From contig NZ_LIRJ01000123.1 of NCBI RefSeq assembly GCF_001419745.1, forward strand, positions 1-54,175: 54,175 nucleotides of DNA. Reading direction: 5' to 3'. This DNA comes from Streptomyces silaceus. Its GTDB lineage: Bacteria > Actinomycetota > Actinomycetes > Streptomycetales > Streptomycetaceae. The position numbers were made by a program, and so were the translations under genes. Below the pieces are notes generated by a model. It saw only the letters and a program-made list of their open reading frames with translations. It was not told the DNA's origin and ran no database searches. Positions 1-12,182 of the stretch are shown here, in pieces (the first letter of the stretch is position 1; every line of letters begins with the position of its first letter).

Positions 1-1
1 G

Positions 2-85
2 CCCTCCACCCGCCCGGAGCCCCGTCGCCACGCCGTCACGGCGGCCCTCGGCACCCCCCTGACCTGGGGCGCCCCGGAAAAATGA
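2..85 (+). CDS. C-terminal fragment of an unidentified upstream gene
   Basis: The first 84 bases form an open frame that ends at a TGA at 83-85. It encodes about 27 residues ending in ...LTWGAPEK. Nearly every codon ends in G or C, as in the real genes here, which supports coding. The fragment is too short to assign a family. It belongs to a gene whose 5' part lies outside the window. Confidence 0.45.
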   Translation, partial: PSTRPEPRRHAVTAALGTPLTWGAPEK

Positions 86-179
86 GCCACCGGTCATCCA
101 TTGGCCCTTGCTGTGGCCTGGTCGCCGGGAGTTTCCTCGGAGTTGCCGACAACGTCTTTCACCGAGTGAGGTCACCTCC

Positions 180-1094
180 GTGTCCAGCACCCCCTCCAGC
201 AGCAACCCGTCGCCCGAGACCGGCACCGCGCGCGTGAAGCGCGGCATGGCCGAGCAGCTCAAGGGCGGCGTGATCATGGACGTCGTCAACGCCGAGCAGG
301 CGAAGATCGCCGAGGACGCCGGCGCCGTCGCCGTCATGGCGCTGGAGCGCGTGCCCGCCGACATCCGCAAGGACGGCGGCGTGGCCCGGATGTCCGACCC
401 GAACATGATCGAGGAGATCATCGGGGCCGTCTCGATCCCGGTCATGGCCAAGTCCCGCATCGGCCACTTCGTCGAGGCCCAGGTCCTGCAGTCCCTCGGC
501 GTCGACTACATCGACGAGTCCGAGGTGCTCACCCCGGCCGACGAGGTCAACCACAGCGACAAGTTCGCCTTCACGACCCCGTTCGTCTGTGGCGCCACCA
601 ATCTGGGCGAGGCCCTGCGCCGCATCGCCGAGGGCGCCGCGATGATCCGCTCCAAGGGCGAGGCCGGCACCGGCAACGTCGTCGAGGCCGTCCGCCACCT
701 GCGCCAGATCAAGAACGAGATCGCCAAGCTGCGCGGCTTCGACAACAACGAGCTGTACGCCGCCGCCAAGGAGCTGCGCGCCCCCTACGAGCTGGTCAAG
801 GAGACCGCCGAGCTCGGCAAGCTCCCCGTGGTCCTCTTCTCCGCGGGCGGCGTCGCCACCCCCGCCGACGCCGCGCTCATGCGCCAGCTCGGCGCCGAGG
901 GCGTCTTCGTCGGCTCCGGCATCTTCAAGTCCGGCGACCCGGCCAAGCGCGCCGCCGCCATCGTGAAGGCCACCACCTTCTACGACGACCCGAAGGTCAT
1001 CGCGGACGCCTCCCGCAACCTCGGCGAGGCCATGGTCGGCATCAACTGCGACACCCTGCCCGAGACCGAGCGCTACGCGAACCGAGGCTGGTGA
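180..1094 (+). CDS. pdxS: Pyridoxal 5'-phosphate synthase, lyase subunit PdxS
   Basis: PdxS condenses ribose 5-phosphate, glyceraldehyde 3-phosphate and ammonia into pyridoxal 5'-phosphate in the DXP-independent vitamin B6 route. The (beta/alpha)8 barrel is recognisable from [20 protein letters not shown] near the N terminus, the catalytic lysine stretch [12 protein letters not shown] and the phosphate-binding GEAGTGN and GVFVGSGIF motifs. I chose the GTG at 180, giving 304 aa, because a purine-rich GTGAGG lies just upstream and the normal PdxS N terminus follows; a longer frame back to 108 has no conserved residues. Its stop overlaps the pdxT start by one base (TGATG), so the synthase and glutaminase subunits are translationally coupled. 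Confidence 0.97.
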   Translation: MSSTPSSSNPSPETGTARVKRGMAEQLKGGVIMDVVNAEQAKIAEDAGAVAVMALERVPADIRKDGGVARMSDPNMIEEIIGAVSIPVMAKSRIGHFVEAQVLQSLGVDYIDESEVLTPADEVNHSDKFAFTTPFVCGATNLGEALRRIAEGAAMIRSKGEAGTGNVVEAVRHLRQIKNEIAKLRGFDNNELYAAAKELRAPYELVKETAELGKLPVVLFSAGGVATPADAALMRQLGAEGVFVGSGIFKSGDPAKRAAAIVKATTFYDDPKVIADASRNLGEAMVGINCDTLPETERYANRGW

Positions 1095-1699
1095 TGACCA
1101 CTCCCGTAGTGGGCGTCCTCGCCCTTCAGGGGGACGTACGGGAGCACCTCATCGCCCTGGCCGCGGCGGACGCCGTGGCCAGGCCGGTGCGGCGCCCCGA
1201 AGAGCTCGCCGAGGTGGACGGCCTGGTCATACCCGGCGGCGAGTCCACCACCATCTCCAAGCTGGCCGCTCTCTTCGGCCTCCTGGAGCCCCTCCGCGCG
1301 CGCGTGCGCGACGGTCTGCCGGTCTACGGCACCTGCGCGGGCATGATCATGCTCGCCGACAAGATCCTCGACCCGCGCTCGGGCCAGGAGACGGTCGGCG
1401 GCATCGACATGATCGTGCGGCGCAACGCCTTCGGGCGGCAGAACGAGTCCTTCGAGGCGGCCGTCGCGGTCAAGGGCGTCGAGGGCGACCCCGTCGAGGG
1501 TGTCTTCATCCGGGCCCCCTGGGTGGAGTCGGTCGGTGCCCAGGTCGACGTGCTCGCCGAGCACGAGGGCCACATCGTCGCCGTGCGTCAAGGCAACGCA
1601 CTCGCCACGTCGTTCCACCCCGAGCTGACGGGTGACCACCGCATCCACGCGCTTTTCGTGGAGATGGTGCGGGGGAACGGGCGCGCGGGATCCTTGTAG
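1094..1699 (+). CDS. pdxT: Pyridoxal 5'-phosphate synthase, glutaminase subunit PdxT
   Basis: This class I glutamine amidotransferase hydrolyses glutamine and channels ammonia into the PdxS barrel. The protein is 201 aa. Visible motifs are GGESTTI at about residues 49-55, the nucleophile elbow YGTCAGM with Cys81, and the His175-x-Glu177 dyad in SFHPELT. The ATG at 1094 overlaps the pdxS stop; a GTG one codon earlier (1091) is an alternative. About 80 nt separate it from yebC, so the two may be co-transcribed. Confidence 0.97.
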   Translation: MTTPVVGVLALQGDVREHLIALAAADAVARPVRRPEELAEVDGLVIPGGESTTISKLAALFGLLEPLRARVRDGLPVYGTCAGMIMLADKILDPRSGQETVGGIDMIVRRNAFGRQNESFEAAVAVKGVEGDPVEGVFIRAPWVESVGAQVDVLAEHEGHIVAVRQGNALATSFHPELTGDHRIHALFVEMVRGNGRAGSL

Positions 1700-1779
1700 G
1701 ATCTCGTGGGATCCCCCCGGGGCCTTAAGGTCTGGGAGAGTTCGTACTGGTTGTTGGGTAACGCGAAGGAGACAGGCAG

Positions 1780-2532
1780 ATGTCCGGCCACTCTAAATGG
1801 GCTACGACGAAGCACAAGAAGGCCGTGATCGACGCCAAGCGCGGCAAGCTCTTCGCGAAGATGATCAAGAACATCGAGGTCGCGGCCCGCACGGGCGGCG
1901 CCGACCCCGCCGGTAACCCGACGCTGTTCGACGCCATCCAGAAGGCCAAGAAGAGCTCGGTCCCGAACAAGAACATCGACTCCGCGGTCAAGCGCGGCGC
2001 CGGTCTCGAGGCGGGCGGCGCCGACTACGAGACGATCATGTACGAGGGCTACGGCCCGAACGGTGTCGCGGTGCTCATCGAGTGCCTCACCGACAACCGC
2101 AACCGCGCCGCGTCCGACGTCCGCGTCGCCATGACGCGCAACGGCGGCTCGATGGCCGACCCGGGCTCCGTGTCGTACCTGTTCAACCGCAAGGGCGTCG
2201 TGATCGTCCCCAAGGGCGAGCTGGGCGAGGACGACGTCCTCGGCGCGGTCCTGGACGCGGGCGCCGAAGAGGTCAACGACCTCGGCGAGACCTTCGAGGT
2301 GCTCAGCGAGGCCACCGACCTGGTCGCGGTCCGCTCCGCGCTCCAGGAGGCCGGCATCGACTACGACTCGGCCGAGGCCAACTTCGTCCCGACCATGCAG
2401 GTCGAGCTGGACGAAGAGGGCGCCCGCAAGATCTTCAAGCTGATCGACGCGCTGGAGGACAGCGACGACGTGCAGAACGTCTTCGCCAACTTCGACGTCT
2501 CCGACGAGGTCATGGCGAAGGTCGACGCGTAG
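1780..2532 (+). CDS. YebC/PmpR-family DNA-binding regulatory or translation protein
   Basis: A 250-aa member of the YebC/PmpR (TACO1-like) family. The diagnostic N terminus [20 protein letters not shown] is present, as are [14 protein letters not shown] and the [22 protein letters not shown] stretch. Members were first described as transcriptional regulators; more recent work ties some of them to translation of proline-rich stretches, so the exact role is open. A strong GAAGGAGA ribosome-binding site precedes the ATG, and a hairpin terminator follows at 2570-2600. Lying directly upstream of ruvCAB is a common arrangement in bacteria. Confidence 0.95.
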   Translation: MSGHSKWATTKHKKAVIDAKRGKLFAKMIKNIEVAARTGGADPAGNPTLFDAIQKAKKSSVPNKNIDSAVKRGAGLEAGGADYETIMYEGYGPNGVAVLIECLTDNRNRAASDVRVAMTRNGGSMADPGSVSYLFNRKGVVIVPKGELGEDDVLGAVLDAGAEEVNDLGETFEVLSEATDLVAVRSALQEAGIDYDSAEANFVPTMQVELDEEGARKIFKLIDALEDSDDVQNVFANFDVSDEVMAKVDA

Positions 2533-2569
2533 GCGCTCCGCGCAGACCCGCGCCCCTCTGGGGTGCGAA

Positions 2570-2600
2570 CGGGCCGACGGGACACACCCCCGTCGGCCCG
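2570..2600 (+). terminator. Hairpin terminator after the yebC gene
   Basis: A perfect 12-bp stem (CGGGCCGACGGG paired with CCCGTCGGCCCG) closes a 7-nt loop 37 nt after the yebC stop. There is no U tract, which is usual for Streptomyces terminators. Confidence 0.7.
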
Positions 2601-2655
2601 TCGCGTTGTCAGAGGGACCCGATAGCCTGCACAGACAGGCGATTGGAGGGGCTAC

Positions 2656-3258
2656 GTGCGCGTGTTGGGGGTCGACCCGGGGCTCACCCGGTGTGGTGTC
2701 GGTGTCGTCGAGGGCGTCGCGGGACGGCCGTTGACGATGCACGGCGTCGGCGTGGTCCGCACCCCGCCCGACGCGGAGCTCGGCCACCGCCTGGTCGCCA
2801 TCGAGCAGGGCATCGAGCAGTGGCTCGACGAGCACGACCCGGAAGTCCTCGCCGTGGAGCGCGTCTTCAGCCAGCACAACGTGCGCACGGTCATGGGCAC
2901 CGCCCAGGCCAGCGCCGTCGCCATGCTCTGCGCCTCGCGCCGCGGCATCCCCGTCGCCCTGCACACCCCCAGCGAGGTCAAGGCCGCCGTCACCGGCACG
3001 GGCCGCGCCGACAAGGCGCAGGTCGGTGCGATGGTCACCCGCATCCTGCGGCTCGACGCACCGCCCAAGCCCGCCGACGCCGCGGACGCCCTGGCCCTCG
3101 CCATCTGTCACATCTGGCGCGCCCCCGCGCAGAACCGCCTCCAGCAGGCCGTGGCCCGGCACGCCGCGCAGACCGCGGCACGCCCGCCGGCGAAGTCCCC
3201 GACCGGGAAGGCGCCGGGAGCGAAGACCTCCACAGCACAGAAAGGCCGTACCGCATGA
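2656..3258 (+). CDS. ruvC: Holliday junction endonuclease RuvC
   Basis: RuvC is the resolvase that cuts Holliday junctions after RuvAB branch migration. The RNase H-like fold is evident from [17 protein letters not shown] (first catalytic Asp), [21 protein letters not shown] (catalytic Glu) and the C-terminal [12 protein letters not shown] (last acidic residues). The protein is 200 aa; residues from about 160 on form a lysine/alanine/proline-rich tail longer than in E. coli. Start is the GTG at 2656 behind GGAGGGG. Its TGA overlaps the ruvA ATG (ATGA), so ruvC and ruvA are coupled. Confidence 0.96.
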   Translation: MRVLGVDPGLTRCGVGVVEGVAGRPLTMHGVGVVRTPPDAELGHRLVAIEQGIEQWLDEHDPEVLAVERVFSQHNVRTVMGTAQASAVAMLCASRRGIPVALHTPSEVKAAVTGTGRADKAQVGAMVTRILRLDAPPKPADAADALALAICHIWRAPAQNRLQQAVARHAAQTAARPPAKSPTGKAPGAKTSTAQKGRTA

Positions 3259-3866
3259 TCGCCTTCGTCAGCGGCCCCGTCGCCGCCCTCGCCCCCGATC
3301 TCGCGGTGGTCGAGGTGGGCGGTGTCGGCATGGCCGTCCAGTGCACGCCCAACACCCTCTCCACCCTCCGCGTCGGCCAGCAGGCCAAGCTCGCCACCTC
3401 CCTGGTCGTGCGCGAGGACTCCCTGACGCTGTACGGCTTCGCGGACGACGACGAGCGCCAGACCTTCGAGCTGCTGCAGACCGCGAGCGGCGTCGGACCG
3501 CGCCTGGCCCAGGCCATGCTCGCCGTGCACACCCCCGACGCCCTGCGCCGCGCGGTCTCCACGGGCGACGAGAAGGCGCTCACCGCCGTCCCCGGCATCG
3601 GCAAGAAGGGCGCCCAGAAGCTCCTCCTTGAGTACAAGGACCGCCTCGGCGAGCCCCTCGGCACCGGCGGCCCCGCGATCGGCACCGCCGTCACCGCCGG
3701 CTGGCGCGACCAGCTGCACGCCGCCCTCATCGGCCTCGGGTACGCCACGCGCGAGGCCGACGAGGCCGTCGTCGCCGTCACCCCGCAGGCCGAGGCCGCC
3801 GAAGGCACCCCGCAGGTGGGCCAGCTCCTCAAGGCCGCCCTCCAGACGCTGAACCGCACCCGCTGA
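3255..3866 (+). CDS. ruvA: Holliday junction branch migration protein RuvA
   Basis: RuvA binds four-way junctions and loads the RuvB motor. The 203-aa protein has the N-terminal OB fold ([25 protein letters not shown]), tandem helix-hairpin-helix motifs around [18 protein letters not shown] and [19 protein letters not shown], and the small C-terminal RuvB-contacting domain (residues ~155-203). The ATG at 3255 overlaps the ruvC stop; upstream in-frame codons belong to the ruvC region and are not conserved. Confidence 0.97.
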   Translation: MIAFVSGPVAALAPDLAVVEVGGVGMAVQCTPNTLSTLRVGQQAKLATSLVVREDSLTLYGFADDDERQTFELLQTASGVGPRLAQAMLAVHTPDALRRAVSTGDEKALTAVPGIGKKGAQKLLLEYKDRLGEPLGTGGPAIGTAVTAGWRDQLHAALIGLGYATREADEAVVAVTPQAEAAEGTPQVGQLLKAALQTLNRTR

Positions 3867-3921
3867 CCTCGGCCGGCCCTCCCGCCGGCCACCCCGCACC
3901 GATCACCGCGAGGCACACCTC

Positions 3922-5004
3922 ATGAACTGGGACGACACCACCGACGACGCGACCGCCGCACCCGGCGCGGCCGAGCGGCTCGTCGGTGCGTCCGCCGACG
4001 GCGAGGACCAGGCGGTCGAGGCCGCCCTGCGCCCCAAGGACCTGGACGAGTTCATCGGCCAGGAGAAGGTCCGCGAGCAGCTCGACCTCGTCCTGAAGGC
4101 GGCCCGCGCGCGGGGGGCCACCGCCGACCACGTCCTGCTCTCCGGCGCCCCCGGCCTCGGCAAGACCACCCTCTCGATGATCATCGCCGCCGAGATGGGC
4201 GCCCCGATCCGGATCACCAGCGGCCCCGCCATCCAGCACGCCGGCGACCTCGCCGCGATCCTCTCCTCCCTCCAGGAGGGCGAGGTCCTCTTCCTCGACG
4301 AGATCCACCGCATGTCGCGGCCCGCCGAGGAGATGCTCTACATGGCCATGGAGGACTTCCGCGTCGACGTCATCGTCGGCAAAGGCCCCGGCGCCACCGC
4401 CATCCCCCTCGAACTGCCGCCCTTCACCCTGGTCGGCGCCACCACGCGCGCGGGACTGCTGCCCCCGCCGCTGCGCGACCGCTTCGGCTTCACCGCGCAC
4501 ATGGAGTTCTATGAGCCCGCGGAGCTGGAGCGCGTCGTGCACCGCTCCGCCGCGCTGCTCGACGTGGGCATCGACCCGCACGGCGCCGCCGAGATCGCCG
4601 GCCGCTCGCGCGGCACGCCCCGCATCGCCAACCGCCTCCTGCGCCGCGTCCGGGACTACGCCCAGGTCAAGGCCGACGGCGCGATCACCCGGGAGATCGC
4701 CGGCGCGGCCCTCGCGGTCTACGAGGTCGACGAGCGCGGTCTCGACCGCCTCGACCGGGCGGTCCTGGAGGCGCTGCTCAAGCTCTTCGGCGGCGGTCCC
4801 GTGGGACTGTCGACCCTCGCGGTCGCCGTGGGGGAGGAGCGCGAGACCGTCGAGGAGGTCGCCGAGCCCTTCCTCGTACGCGAGGGGCTGCTCGCCCGCA
4901 CCCCGCGCGGGCGCGTCGCCACCCCGGCGGCCTGGGCCCACCTGGGGCTCGTGCCCCCGCAGCACGGGGGCGGAAAGGGACAACAGGACCTGTTCGGGGC
5001 GTGA
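3922..5004 (+). CDS. ruvB: Holliday junction branch migration ATPase RuvB
   Basis: RuvB is the hexameric AAA+ motor that drives branch migration on RuvA-bound junctions. The 360-aa protein has Walker [10 protein letters not shown] (Lys81), Walker B LFLDEIHR at about 127-134, sensor 1 VGATTRAG and the winged-helix end ([30 protein letters not shown]). The N terminus (residues 1-32) is acidic and variable. It lies 55 nt after ruvA in the ruvCAB operon. Confidence 0.97.
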   Translation: MNWDDTTDDATAAPGAAERLVGASADGEDQAVEAALRPKDLDEFIGQEKVREQLDLVLKAARARGATADHVLLSGAPGLGKTTLSMIIAAEMGAPIRITSGPAIQHAGDLAAILSSLQEGEVLFLDEIHRMSRPAEEMLYMAMEDFRVDVIVGKGPGATAIPLELPPFTLVGATTRAGLLPPPLRDRFGFTAHMEFYEPAELERVVHRSAALLDVGIDPHGAAEIAGRSRGTPRIANRLLRRVRDYAQVKADGAITREIAGAALAVYEVDERGLDRLDRAVLEALLKLFGGGPVGLSTLAVAVGEERETVEEVAEPFLVREGLLARTPRGRVATPAAWAHLGLVPPQHGGGKGQQDLFGA

Positions 5005-5117
5005 CGGATGCGCGACGGCGGCACGGCGGCCGGGCGCGGAGCGCGCACCGGCGGTCGAACAGTGGCGCAACGGCGCGGATAGTCGCCCGCTCAGGAACTG
5101 CGGTGCCATGCTGAGCG

Positions 5118-5147
5118 TTGTTCGTTAGGCGCGGACTCGCTTAGACT
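5118..5147 (+). promoter_or_regulatory. Candidate sigma-70-type promoter for yajC-secDF
   Basis: TTGTTC at 5118-5123 and TAGACT at 5142-5147 are separated by 18 nt. They sit in the ruvB-yajC gap, about 85 nt before the yajC start. The match to the vegetative actinobacterial consensus is good but no transcript data are available. Confidence 0.5.
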
Positions 5148-5234
5148 CCGCCGATGCCGCCTTTGCGGGCGGCGTGCCCACCCCCATCCACCAGGCCGCT
5201 TAGCTGCGCGGTCGTGCGAAGGAAACTCCGTCCC

Positions 5235-5684
5235 GTGAATATCGTGACCCTCCTCCCGTTCATCGTGCTCATCGGGGCCATGTTCCTGATGACCCGGTCT
5301 GCCAAGAAGAAGCAGCAGGCCGCGGCGCAGATGCGCAACGAGATGACGCCCGGCACCGGCATCCGCACGATCGGCGGCATGTACGCCACCGTCAAGGAGG
5401 TCCACGACGACGCGGTCCTTCTTGAGGTGGCCCCCGGTGTCCACGCGGTTTACGCGAAGAACGCGATCGGCGCCGTGCTGGGCGACGACGAGTACAACCG
5501 CATCGTGCACGGCACCGAGGGCGACCACGAGGACACCCCCGTCGTTCCGGACGACGCCTCCTCCCTGACCGAGAACGACGAGCCCGCCGCCGCTTCCGAC
5601 GACTCGCCCATCGACCTCGGCAAGAAGGACACGGCCGAGGACGCGGAGCCGAAGAAGACCGACGGCGAGTCCGACGCGAAGTAG
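5235..5684 (+). CDS. yajC: Preprotein translocase accessory subunit YajC
   Basis: YajC is a small single-span membrane protein that forms a subcomplex with SecDF at the Sec translocon. The N terminus VNIVTLLPFIVLIGAMFLMTR is one membrane segment, followed by the family region SAKKKQQAAAQMRNEMTPGTGIRTIGGMYATV. Residues from about 95 to 149 form an acidic, disordered tail. I chose the GTG at 5235 because GAAGGAAA sits about 9 nt upstream and the membrane segment begins at once; a longer frame from 5154 would put an unrelated basic stretch before it. secD follows. Confidence 0.93.
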   Translation: MNIVTLLPFIVLIGAMFLMTRSAKKKQQAAAQMRNEMTPGTGIRTIGGMYATVKEVHDDAVLLEVAPGVHAVYAKNAIGAVLGDDEYNRIVHGTEGDHEDTPVVPDDASSLTENDEPAAASDDSPIDLGKKDTAEDAEPKKTDGESDAK

Positions 5685-5849
5685 TCACGCCCGGGGCCCG
5701 CGGGGCGCGCCGCTCGCGCACCACGGGTCCCGGAGCACGTGCATTTCGCGCCGAATCTCGACACCACTTCATGGCCGCCCGCCCGGGTCCACCCGCACCG
5801 CAACGGGGACGGACCGGACGCCGGGCGGTTGGACAGGGAGAACGAGAAG

Positions 5850-7619
5850 GTGGCAGCACCGAAGAAGGGCCGAAGGCAGGGCGCCCAGGGGAAGCCGGGG
5901 CGCTCACTGCTCTTCATCCTCATCGCCCTCGTGGCGCTGACCGGGGGAATGTTCCTTTCCGGGCACACCACGCCGCGCCTGGGCATCGACCTCGCCGGCG
6001 GCACGAGCATCACGCTCGAGGCGAAGAACGAACCGGGTCAGAAGAACGCGATCAACCCGACCAACATGAACACCGCGGTTGACATCATCAACAACCGCGT
6101 CAACGGTCTGGGTGTCTCCGAGGCCGAGGTCCAGACCCAGGGCGATCGCAACATCATCGTCAACATCCCCAAGGGGACGAACGAGAAGCAGGCACGCGAC
6201 CAGGTCGGCACGACCGCTCAGCTCTACTTCCGTCCGGTGATCACGCAGACCAGTGGCGCCCCCATGCCCGAGCCGTCCGCCAGCTCGTCCGGCAAGGACA
6301 AGGGCAAGGACGAGAAGGACAAGGCCGGCGACAAGGCCACGGACAAGGCGACCTCCCCGACCGCCACTCCGACCTCCCAGGGCCGCGCGGTCACCGACGC
6401 CCTGAAGGCCGACGCCACGCCGTCGTCGACCCCCTCGGACAAGGCCAAGGACGAGAAGAAGAAGGACGACCCGTCGTCCACGCCGTCCGCCGACCCGGCC
6501 ACCGCCAAGCTCCAGGAGCAGTTCGCCAAGCTCGACTGCACGGACAAGCAGCAGCGCGCCAAGGCCGGCAAGGGCGCCAAGCCGTCCGAGAACACCATCG
6601 CCTGCGGCAAGAGCCCCGACGGCAAGTCGTGGGACAAGTTCATCCTCGGCCCGGCCGAGATCAACGGCAAGGACGTCGACGACGCCCAGGCCGTGATCCA
6701 GCAGCAGACCGCCGCCTGGGTCGTCAACATGGAGTTCACGAAGGACGGCTCGAGCAAGTTCTCGAAGATCACCAGCAAGCTCTCGCAGCAGCAGCCTCCG
6801 CAGAACCAGTTCGCGATCGTCCTCGACGGCGAGGTGGCCTCGGCCCCCAGCGTCAACACGACCCTGAGCAAGAACGCCGAGATCTCCGGCAGCTTCACCC
6901 AGGAGTCGGCCAAGGACCTGGCGAACATCCTGTCCTATGGCGCCCTGCCGCTGACCTTCCACGAGCAGAGCGTCACCACGGTCAGCCCGGCCCTCGGCGG
7001 CGAGCAGCTCCACGCGGGCCTCATCGCGGGCGCCATCGGCCTCGCGCTGGTCGTCATCTACCTGGTGGTCTACTACCGCGGTCTGTCGCTCATCGCCATC
7101 GCGAGCCTCCTGGTCTCCGCGGCGCTGACGTACACGATCATGACGCTGCTCGGTCCGACCATCAAGTTCGCGCTGAACCTCCCCGCGGTGTGCGGTGCGA
7201 TCGTCGCCATCGGCATCACAGCGGACTCGTTCATCGTGTTCTTCGAACGCGTACGGGACGAGGTCCGCGAGGGACGCACGCTGCGGCCCGCCGTCGAGCG
7301 GGGCTGGCCCCGCGCCCGGCGCACCATCCTGGTCTCCGACTTCGTGTCGTTCCTCGCCGCCGCCGTGCTCTTCGTGGTCACGGTCGGCAAGGTGCAGGGC
7401 TTCGCGTTCACGCTCGGCCTGACCACGCTCCTCGACGTCGTCGTGGTGTTCTTGTTCACCAAGCCGCTGATGACGATCCTGGCCCGCAAGAAGTTCTTCG
7501 CGAACGGCCACAAGTGGTCCGGTCTCGACCCGAAGCGACTGGGCGCCAAGCCTCCGCTGCGCCGGTCCCGCCGTGTCACCGCTCCCACCGCCGGCCCTGT
7601 CGACCCGAAGGAGGCGTGA
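5850..7619 (+). CDS. secD: Protein translocase subunit SecD
   Basis: SecD works with SecF as a proton-driven accessory pump that helps late steps of Sec export. The 589-aa protein has TM1 at about residues 18-35, the family motif PRLGIDLAGGTSITLEA, a large extracytoplasmic region and five C-terminal membrane segments (from about GGEQLHAGLIAGAIGLALVVIY). The GTG at 5850, preceded by GGGAGAACGAGAAG, gives the expected start; the longer frame from 5739 adds 37 non-conserved residues. Residues ~135-225 form a Lys/Asp/Ser/Thr/Pro-rich low-complexity insertion in the P1 head region that is absent from E. coli SecD. Confidence 0.96.
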   Translation: MAAPKKGRRQGAQGKPGRSLLFILIALVALTGGMFLSGHTTPRLGIDLAGGTSITLEAKNEPGQKNAINPTNMNTAVDIINNRVNGLGVSEAEVQTQGDRNIIVNIPKGTNEKQARDQVGTTAQLYFRPVITQTSGAPMPEPSASSSGKDKGKDEKDKAGDKATDKATSPTATPTSQGRAVTDALKADATPSSTPSDKAKDEKKKDDPSSTPSADPATAKLQEQFAKLDCTDKQQRAKAGKGAKPSENTIACGKSPDGKSWDKFILGPAEINGKDVDDAQAVIQQQTAAWVVNMEFTKDGSSKFSKITSKLSQQQPPQNQFAIVLDGEVASAPSVNTTLSKNAEISGSFTQESAKDLANILSYGALPLTFHEQSVTTVSPALGGEQLHAGLIAGAIGLALVVIYLVVYYRGLSLIAIASLLVSAALTYTIMTLLGPTIKFALNLPAVCGAIVAIGITADSFIVFFERVRDEVREGRTLRPAVERGWPRARRTILVSDFVSFLAAAVLFVVTVGKVQGFAFTLGLTTLLDVVVVFLFTKPLMTILARKKFFANGHKWSGLDPKRLGAKPPLRRSRRVTAPTAGPVDPKEA

Positions 7620-7620
7620 G

Positions 7621-8745
7621 ATGTCGAAGCTCGGCAATCTCGGCGCCAGGCTCTACCGCGGTGAGGTCGGCTACGACTTCGTCGGCAAGCGCAAGATCTG
7701 GTACGGCATCTCGATCCTGATCACCATCACGGCCATCGTCGGCCTGGCGGTGCGCGGCCTGAACATGGGCATCGAGTTCGAGGGCGGCGCCGTCTTCAAC
7801 ACGCCGAAGACCACCGCCTCGGTCTCCCAGGCCGAGCAGGCGGCGGAGAAGGCGTCCGGCCACGACGCGATCGTCCAGAAGCTCGGTGACGACAAGCTCC
7901 GCATCCAGATCGCGGGCGTCGACATCAACAAGTCCGACCAGATCAAGAAGGACCTGGCCAAGGACCTGGACGTCAAGGCCGCCGACATCGACGCGGACCT
8001 CGTCGGACCCAGCTGGGGCGAGCAGATCGCCAACAAGGCCTGGCAGGGCCTGGCGATCTTCATGGTCCTCGTGGTGATCTACCTGGCCATCGCCTTCGAG
8101 TGGCGCATGGCCCTGGCCGCACTGATCGCGCTCATCCACGACATCACCATCACCGTGGGTGTGTACGCGCTGGTCGGCTTCGAGGTCACGCCCGGCACGG
8201 TGATCGGTCTGCTGACCATCCTCGGTTACTCGCTCTACGACACCGTGGTGGTCTTCGACAGCTTGAAGGAGCAGTCGAAGGACATCACCAAGCAGACGAA
8301 GTACACCTACAGCGAACTCGCCAACCGCAGCATCAACGGCACCCTGGTGCGCTCCATCAACACCACGGTCGTCGCGCTGCTCCCGGTGGCGGGCCTGCTG
8401 TTCATCGGTGGCGGTGTCCTGGGCGCGGGCATGCTCAACGACATCTCGCTGTCGCTGTTCGTCGGCCTCGCGGCCGGTGCGTACTCCTCGATCTTCATCG
8501 CCACGCCGCTCGTCGCCGACTTCAAGGAGCGCGAGCCGCAGATGAAGGCCCTCAAGAAGCGGGTGCTCGCCAAGCGCGCGGCGGCCGCCGCGAAGGGCGA
8601 GTCGGCGGAGGCGCCGGAGTCCGCGGTGGACGACGAGCCCGAGGACACCGTGCACGGGGACGCCGCGGCGGCGGTCGTCGGCCCCCGCTCGCAGCCCACG
8701 TCGCGCAACCGCGGCAAGGGCCGCCCCTCGGGGAAGCGCCGATGA
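7621..8745 (+). CDS. secF: Protein translocase subunit SecF
   Basis: The partner of SecD. The 374-aa protein has TM1 (IWYGISILITITAIVGLAV), the conserved LNMGIEFEGGAVF motif, and a five-helix RND-type domain including GYSLYDTVVVFD and NRSINGTLVRSINTT. The start ATG at 7621 lies one base after the secD stop and the ribosome-binding site GGAGG is inside the end of secD. The tail after about residue 320 is basic and disordered. The last codons overlap the apt start (ATGA), joining apt to the sec operon. Confidence 0.97.
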   Translation: MSKLGNLGARLYRGEVGYDFVGKRKIWYGISILITITAIVGLAVRGLNMGIEFEGGAVFNTPKTTASVSQAEQAAEKASGHDAIVQKLGDDKLRIQIAGVDINKSDQIKKDLAKDLDVKAADIDADLVGPSWGEQIANKAWQGLAIFMVLVVIYLAIAFEWRMALAALIALIHDITITVGVYALVGFEVTPGTVIGLLTILGYSLYDTVVVFDSLKEQSKDITKQTKYTYSELANRSINGTLVRSINTTVVALLPVAGLLFIGGGVLGAGMLNDISLSLFVGLAAGAYSSIFIATPLVADFKEREPQMKALKKRVLAKRAAAAAKGESAEAPESAVDDEPEDTVHGDAAAAVVGPRSQPTSRNRGKGRPSGKRR

Positions 8746-9290
8746 CCGAGCTCGCAGACGTCACGGGCCTGCTGCTCAGCCGCATCCGTGACGTCCCGGA
8801 CTACCCGAAGCCGGGGGTGATGTTCAAGGACATCACCCCGCTCCTGGCGGACCCGGCCGCGTTCACCGCGCTCACGGACACGCTGGCCGACCTCAGCGTG
8901 CGCCACGGCGCCACGAAGGTCGTCGGTCTGGAGGCCCGCGGGTTCATCCTCGGGGCCCCCGTCGCGCTCCGCGCCGGGCTCGGCTTCATCCCCGTACGCA
9001 AGGCGGGCAAGCTCCCCGGAGCGACGCTGCGCCAGGCGTACGACCTGGAGTACGGCAGCGCCGAGATCGAGGTGCACGCCGAGGACCTGACCGCGGGCGA
9101 CCGCGTCATGGTCATCGACGACGTCCTCGCCACCGGCGGCACGGCGGCGGCCTCGCTGGAGCTGATCCGGCGCTCGGGCGCGCAGGTGGCCGGCGTCGCG
9201 GTCCTCATGGAGCTCGGCTTCCTCGACGGCCGCCGGAAGCTGGAGCAGGCCCTGGACGGGGCGCCGCTGGAGGCGCTGATCACCGTCTGA
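8742..9290 (+). CDS. apt: Adenine phosphoribosyltransferase
   Basis: Apt salvages adenine to AMP using PRPP. The 182-aa protein carries YPKPGVMFKDITPLL, the substrate-proximal GLEARGFILGAPVA and the PRPP-binding motif VMVIDDVLATGGTAAA. The ATG at 8742 overlaps the secF stop by four bases, so translation is coupled. The secDF-apt-relA order is conserved in actinomycetes. A strong hairpin follows at 9327-9362, separating it from relA. Confidence 0.96.
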   Translation: MTELADVTGLLLSRIRDVPDYPKPGVMFKDITPLLADPAAFTALTDTLADLSVRHGATKVVGLEARGFILGAPVALRAGLGFIPVRKAGKLPGATLRQAYDLEYGSAEIEVHAEDLTAGDRVMVIDDVLATGGTAAASLELIRRSGAQVAGVAVLMELGFLDGRRKLEQALDGAPLEALITV

Positions 9291-9326
9291 GGCCATGAGC
9301 CGCGCACGGCGGCACGCAGGACGGCA

Positions 9327-9362
9327 CGAGGGGCGTCCCGGTATCCACCGGGGCGCCCCTCG
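9327..9362 (+). terminator. Terminator after secDF-apt
   Basis: A 15-bp stem with one T/G wobble (CGAGGGGCGTCCCGG against CCGGGGCGCCCCTCG) around a 6-nt loop starts 37 nt after the apt stop. It lies in the 313-nt gap 9291-9603. I found no convincing promoter in the rest of that gap, although the relA promoter should be there. Confidence 0.75.
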
Positions 9363-9603
9363 TCGTTTCGGCCGGTTCCCGCTCTGGACGGCGCCCCGGC
9401 GGGAGTGCCGCGAGCGGCGCGAGAGGCGGGGGAGGCCCGCCGGGGCGCGCGGGGCGGAGCCGGCGGGAATCGGGCGCACGCCCCTCGCGTTTCTCCAGTA
9501 CAGAGCTGTCTCACCGGCCGAAGGCGAGCGAAAGGCCCAGGATCGATACCATGGGCTCTTCGGGGCCTGACCGGGGGACCCCGATCGCGCACAGGGAGCG
9601 CTC

Positions 9604-12144
<2,541 letters not shown>

Positions 12145-12182
12145 ACTAGCCTGCTCCCAGGGCGAGTTCACGGGGAGACGGC

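Noticed and set aside
1700..1779. Three GGATC repeats after pdxT
   Set aside because: Short and irregular; most likely chance in GC-rich sequence with no clear structure.
2601..2655. Promoter for ruvC (TTGTCA and TAGCCT in the gap)
   Set aside because: The two hexamers are only about 11 nt apart, too close for a sigma-70-type promoter.
3035..3916. Long minus-strand frame opposite ruvA
   Set aside because: A shadow of GC-rich coding DNA; the plus-strand RuvA is unambiguous.
9295..9570. Open frame of 91 codons in the apt-relA gap
   Set aside because: Arg-rich with no family features; it runs through the apt terminator and has no ribosome-binding site.
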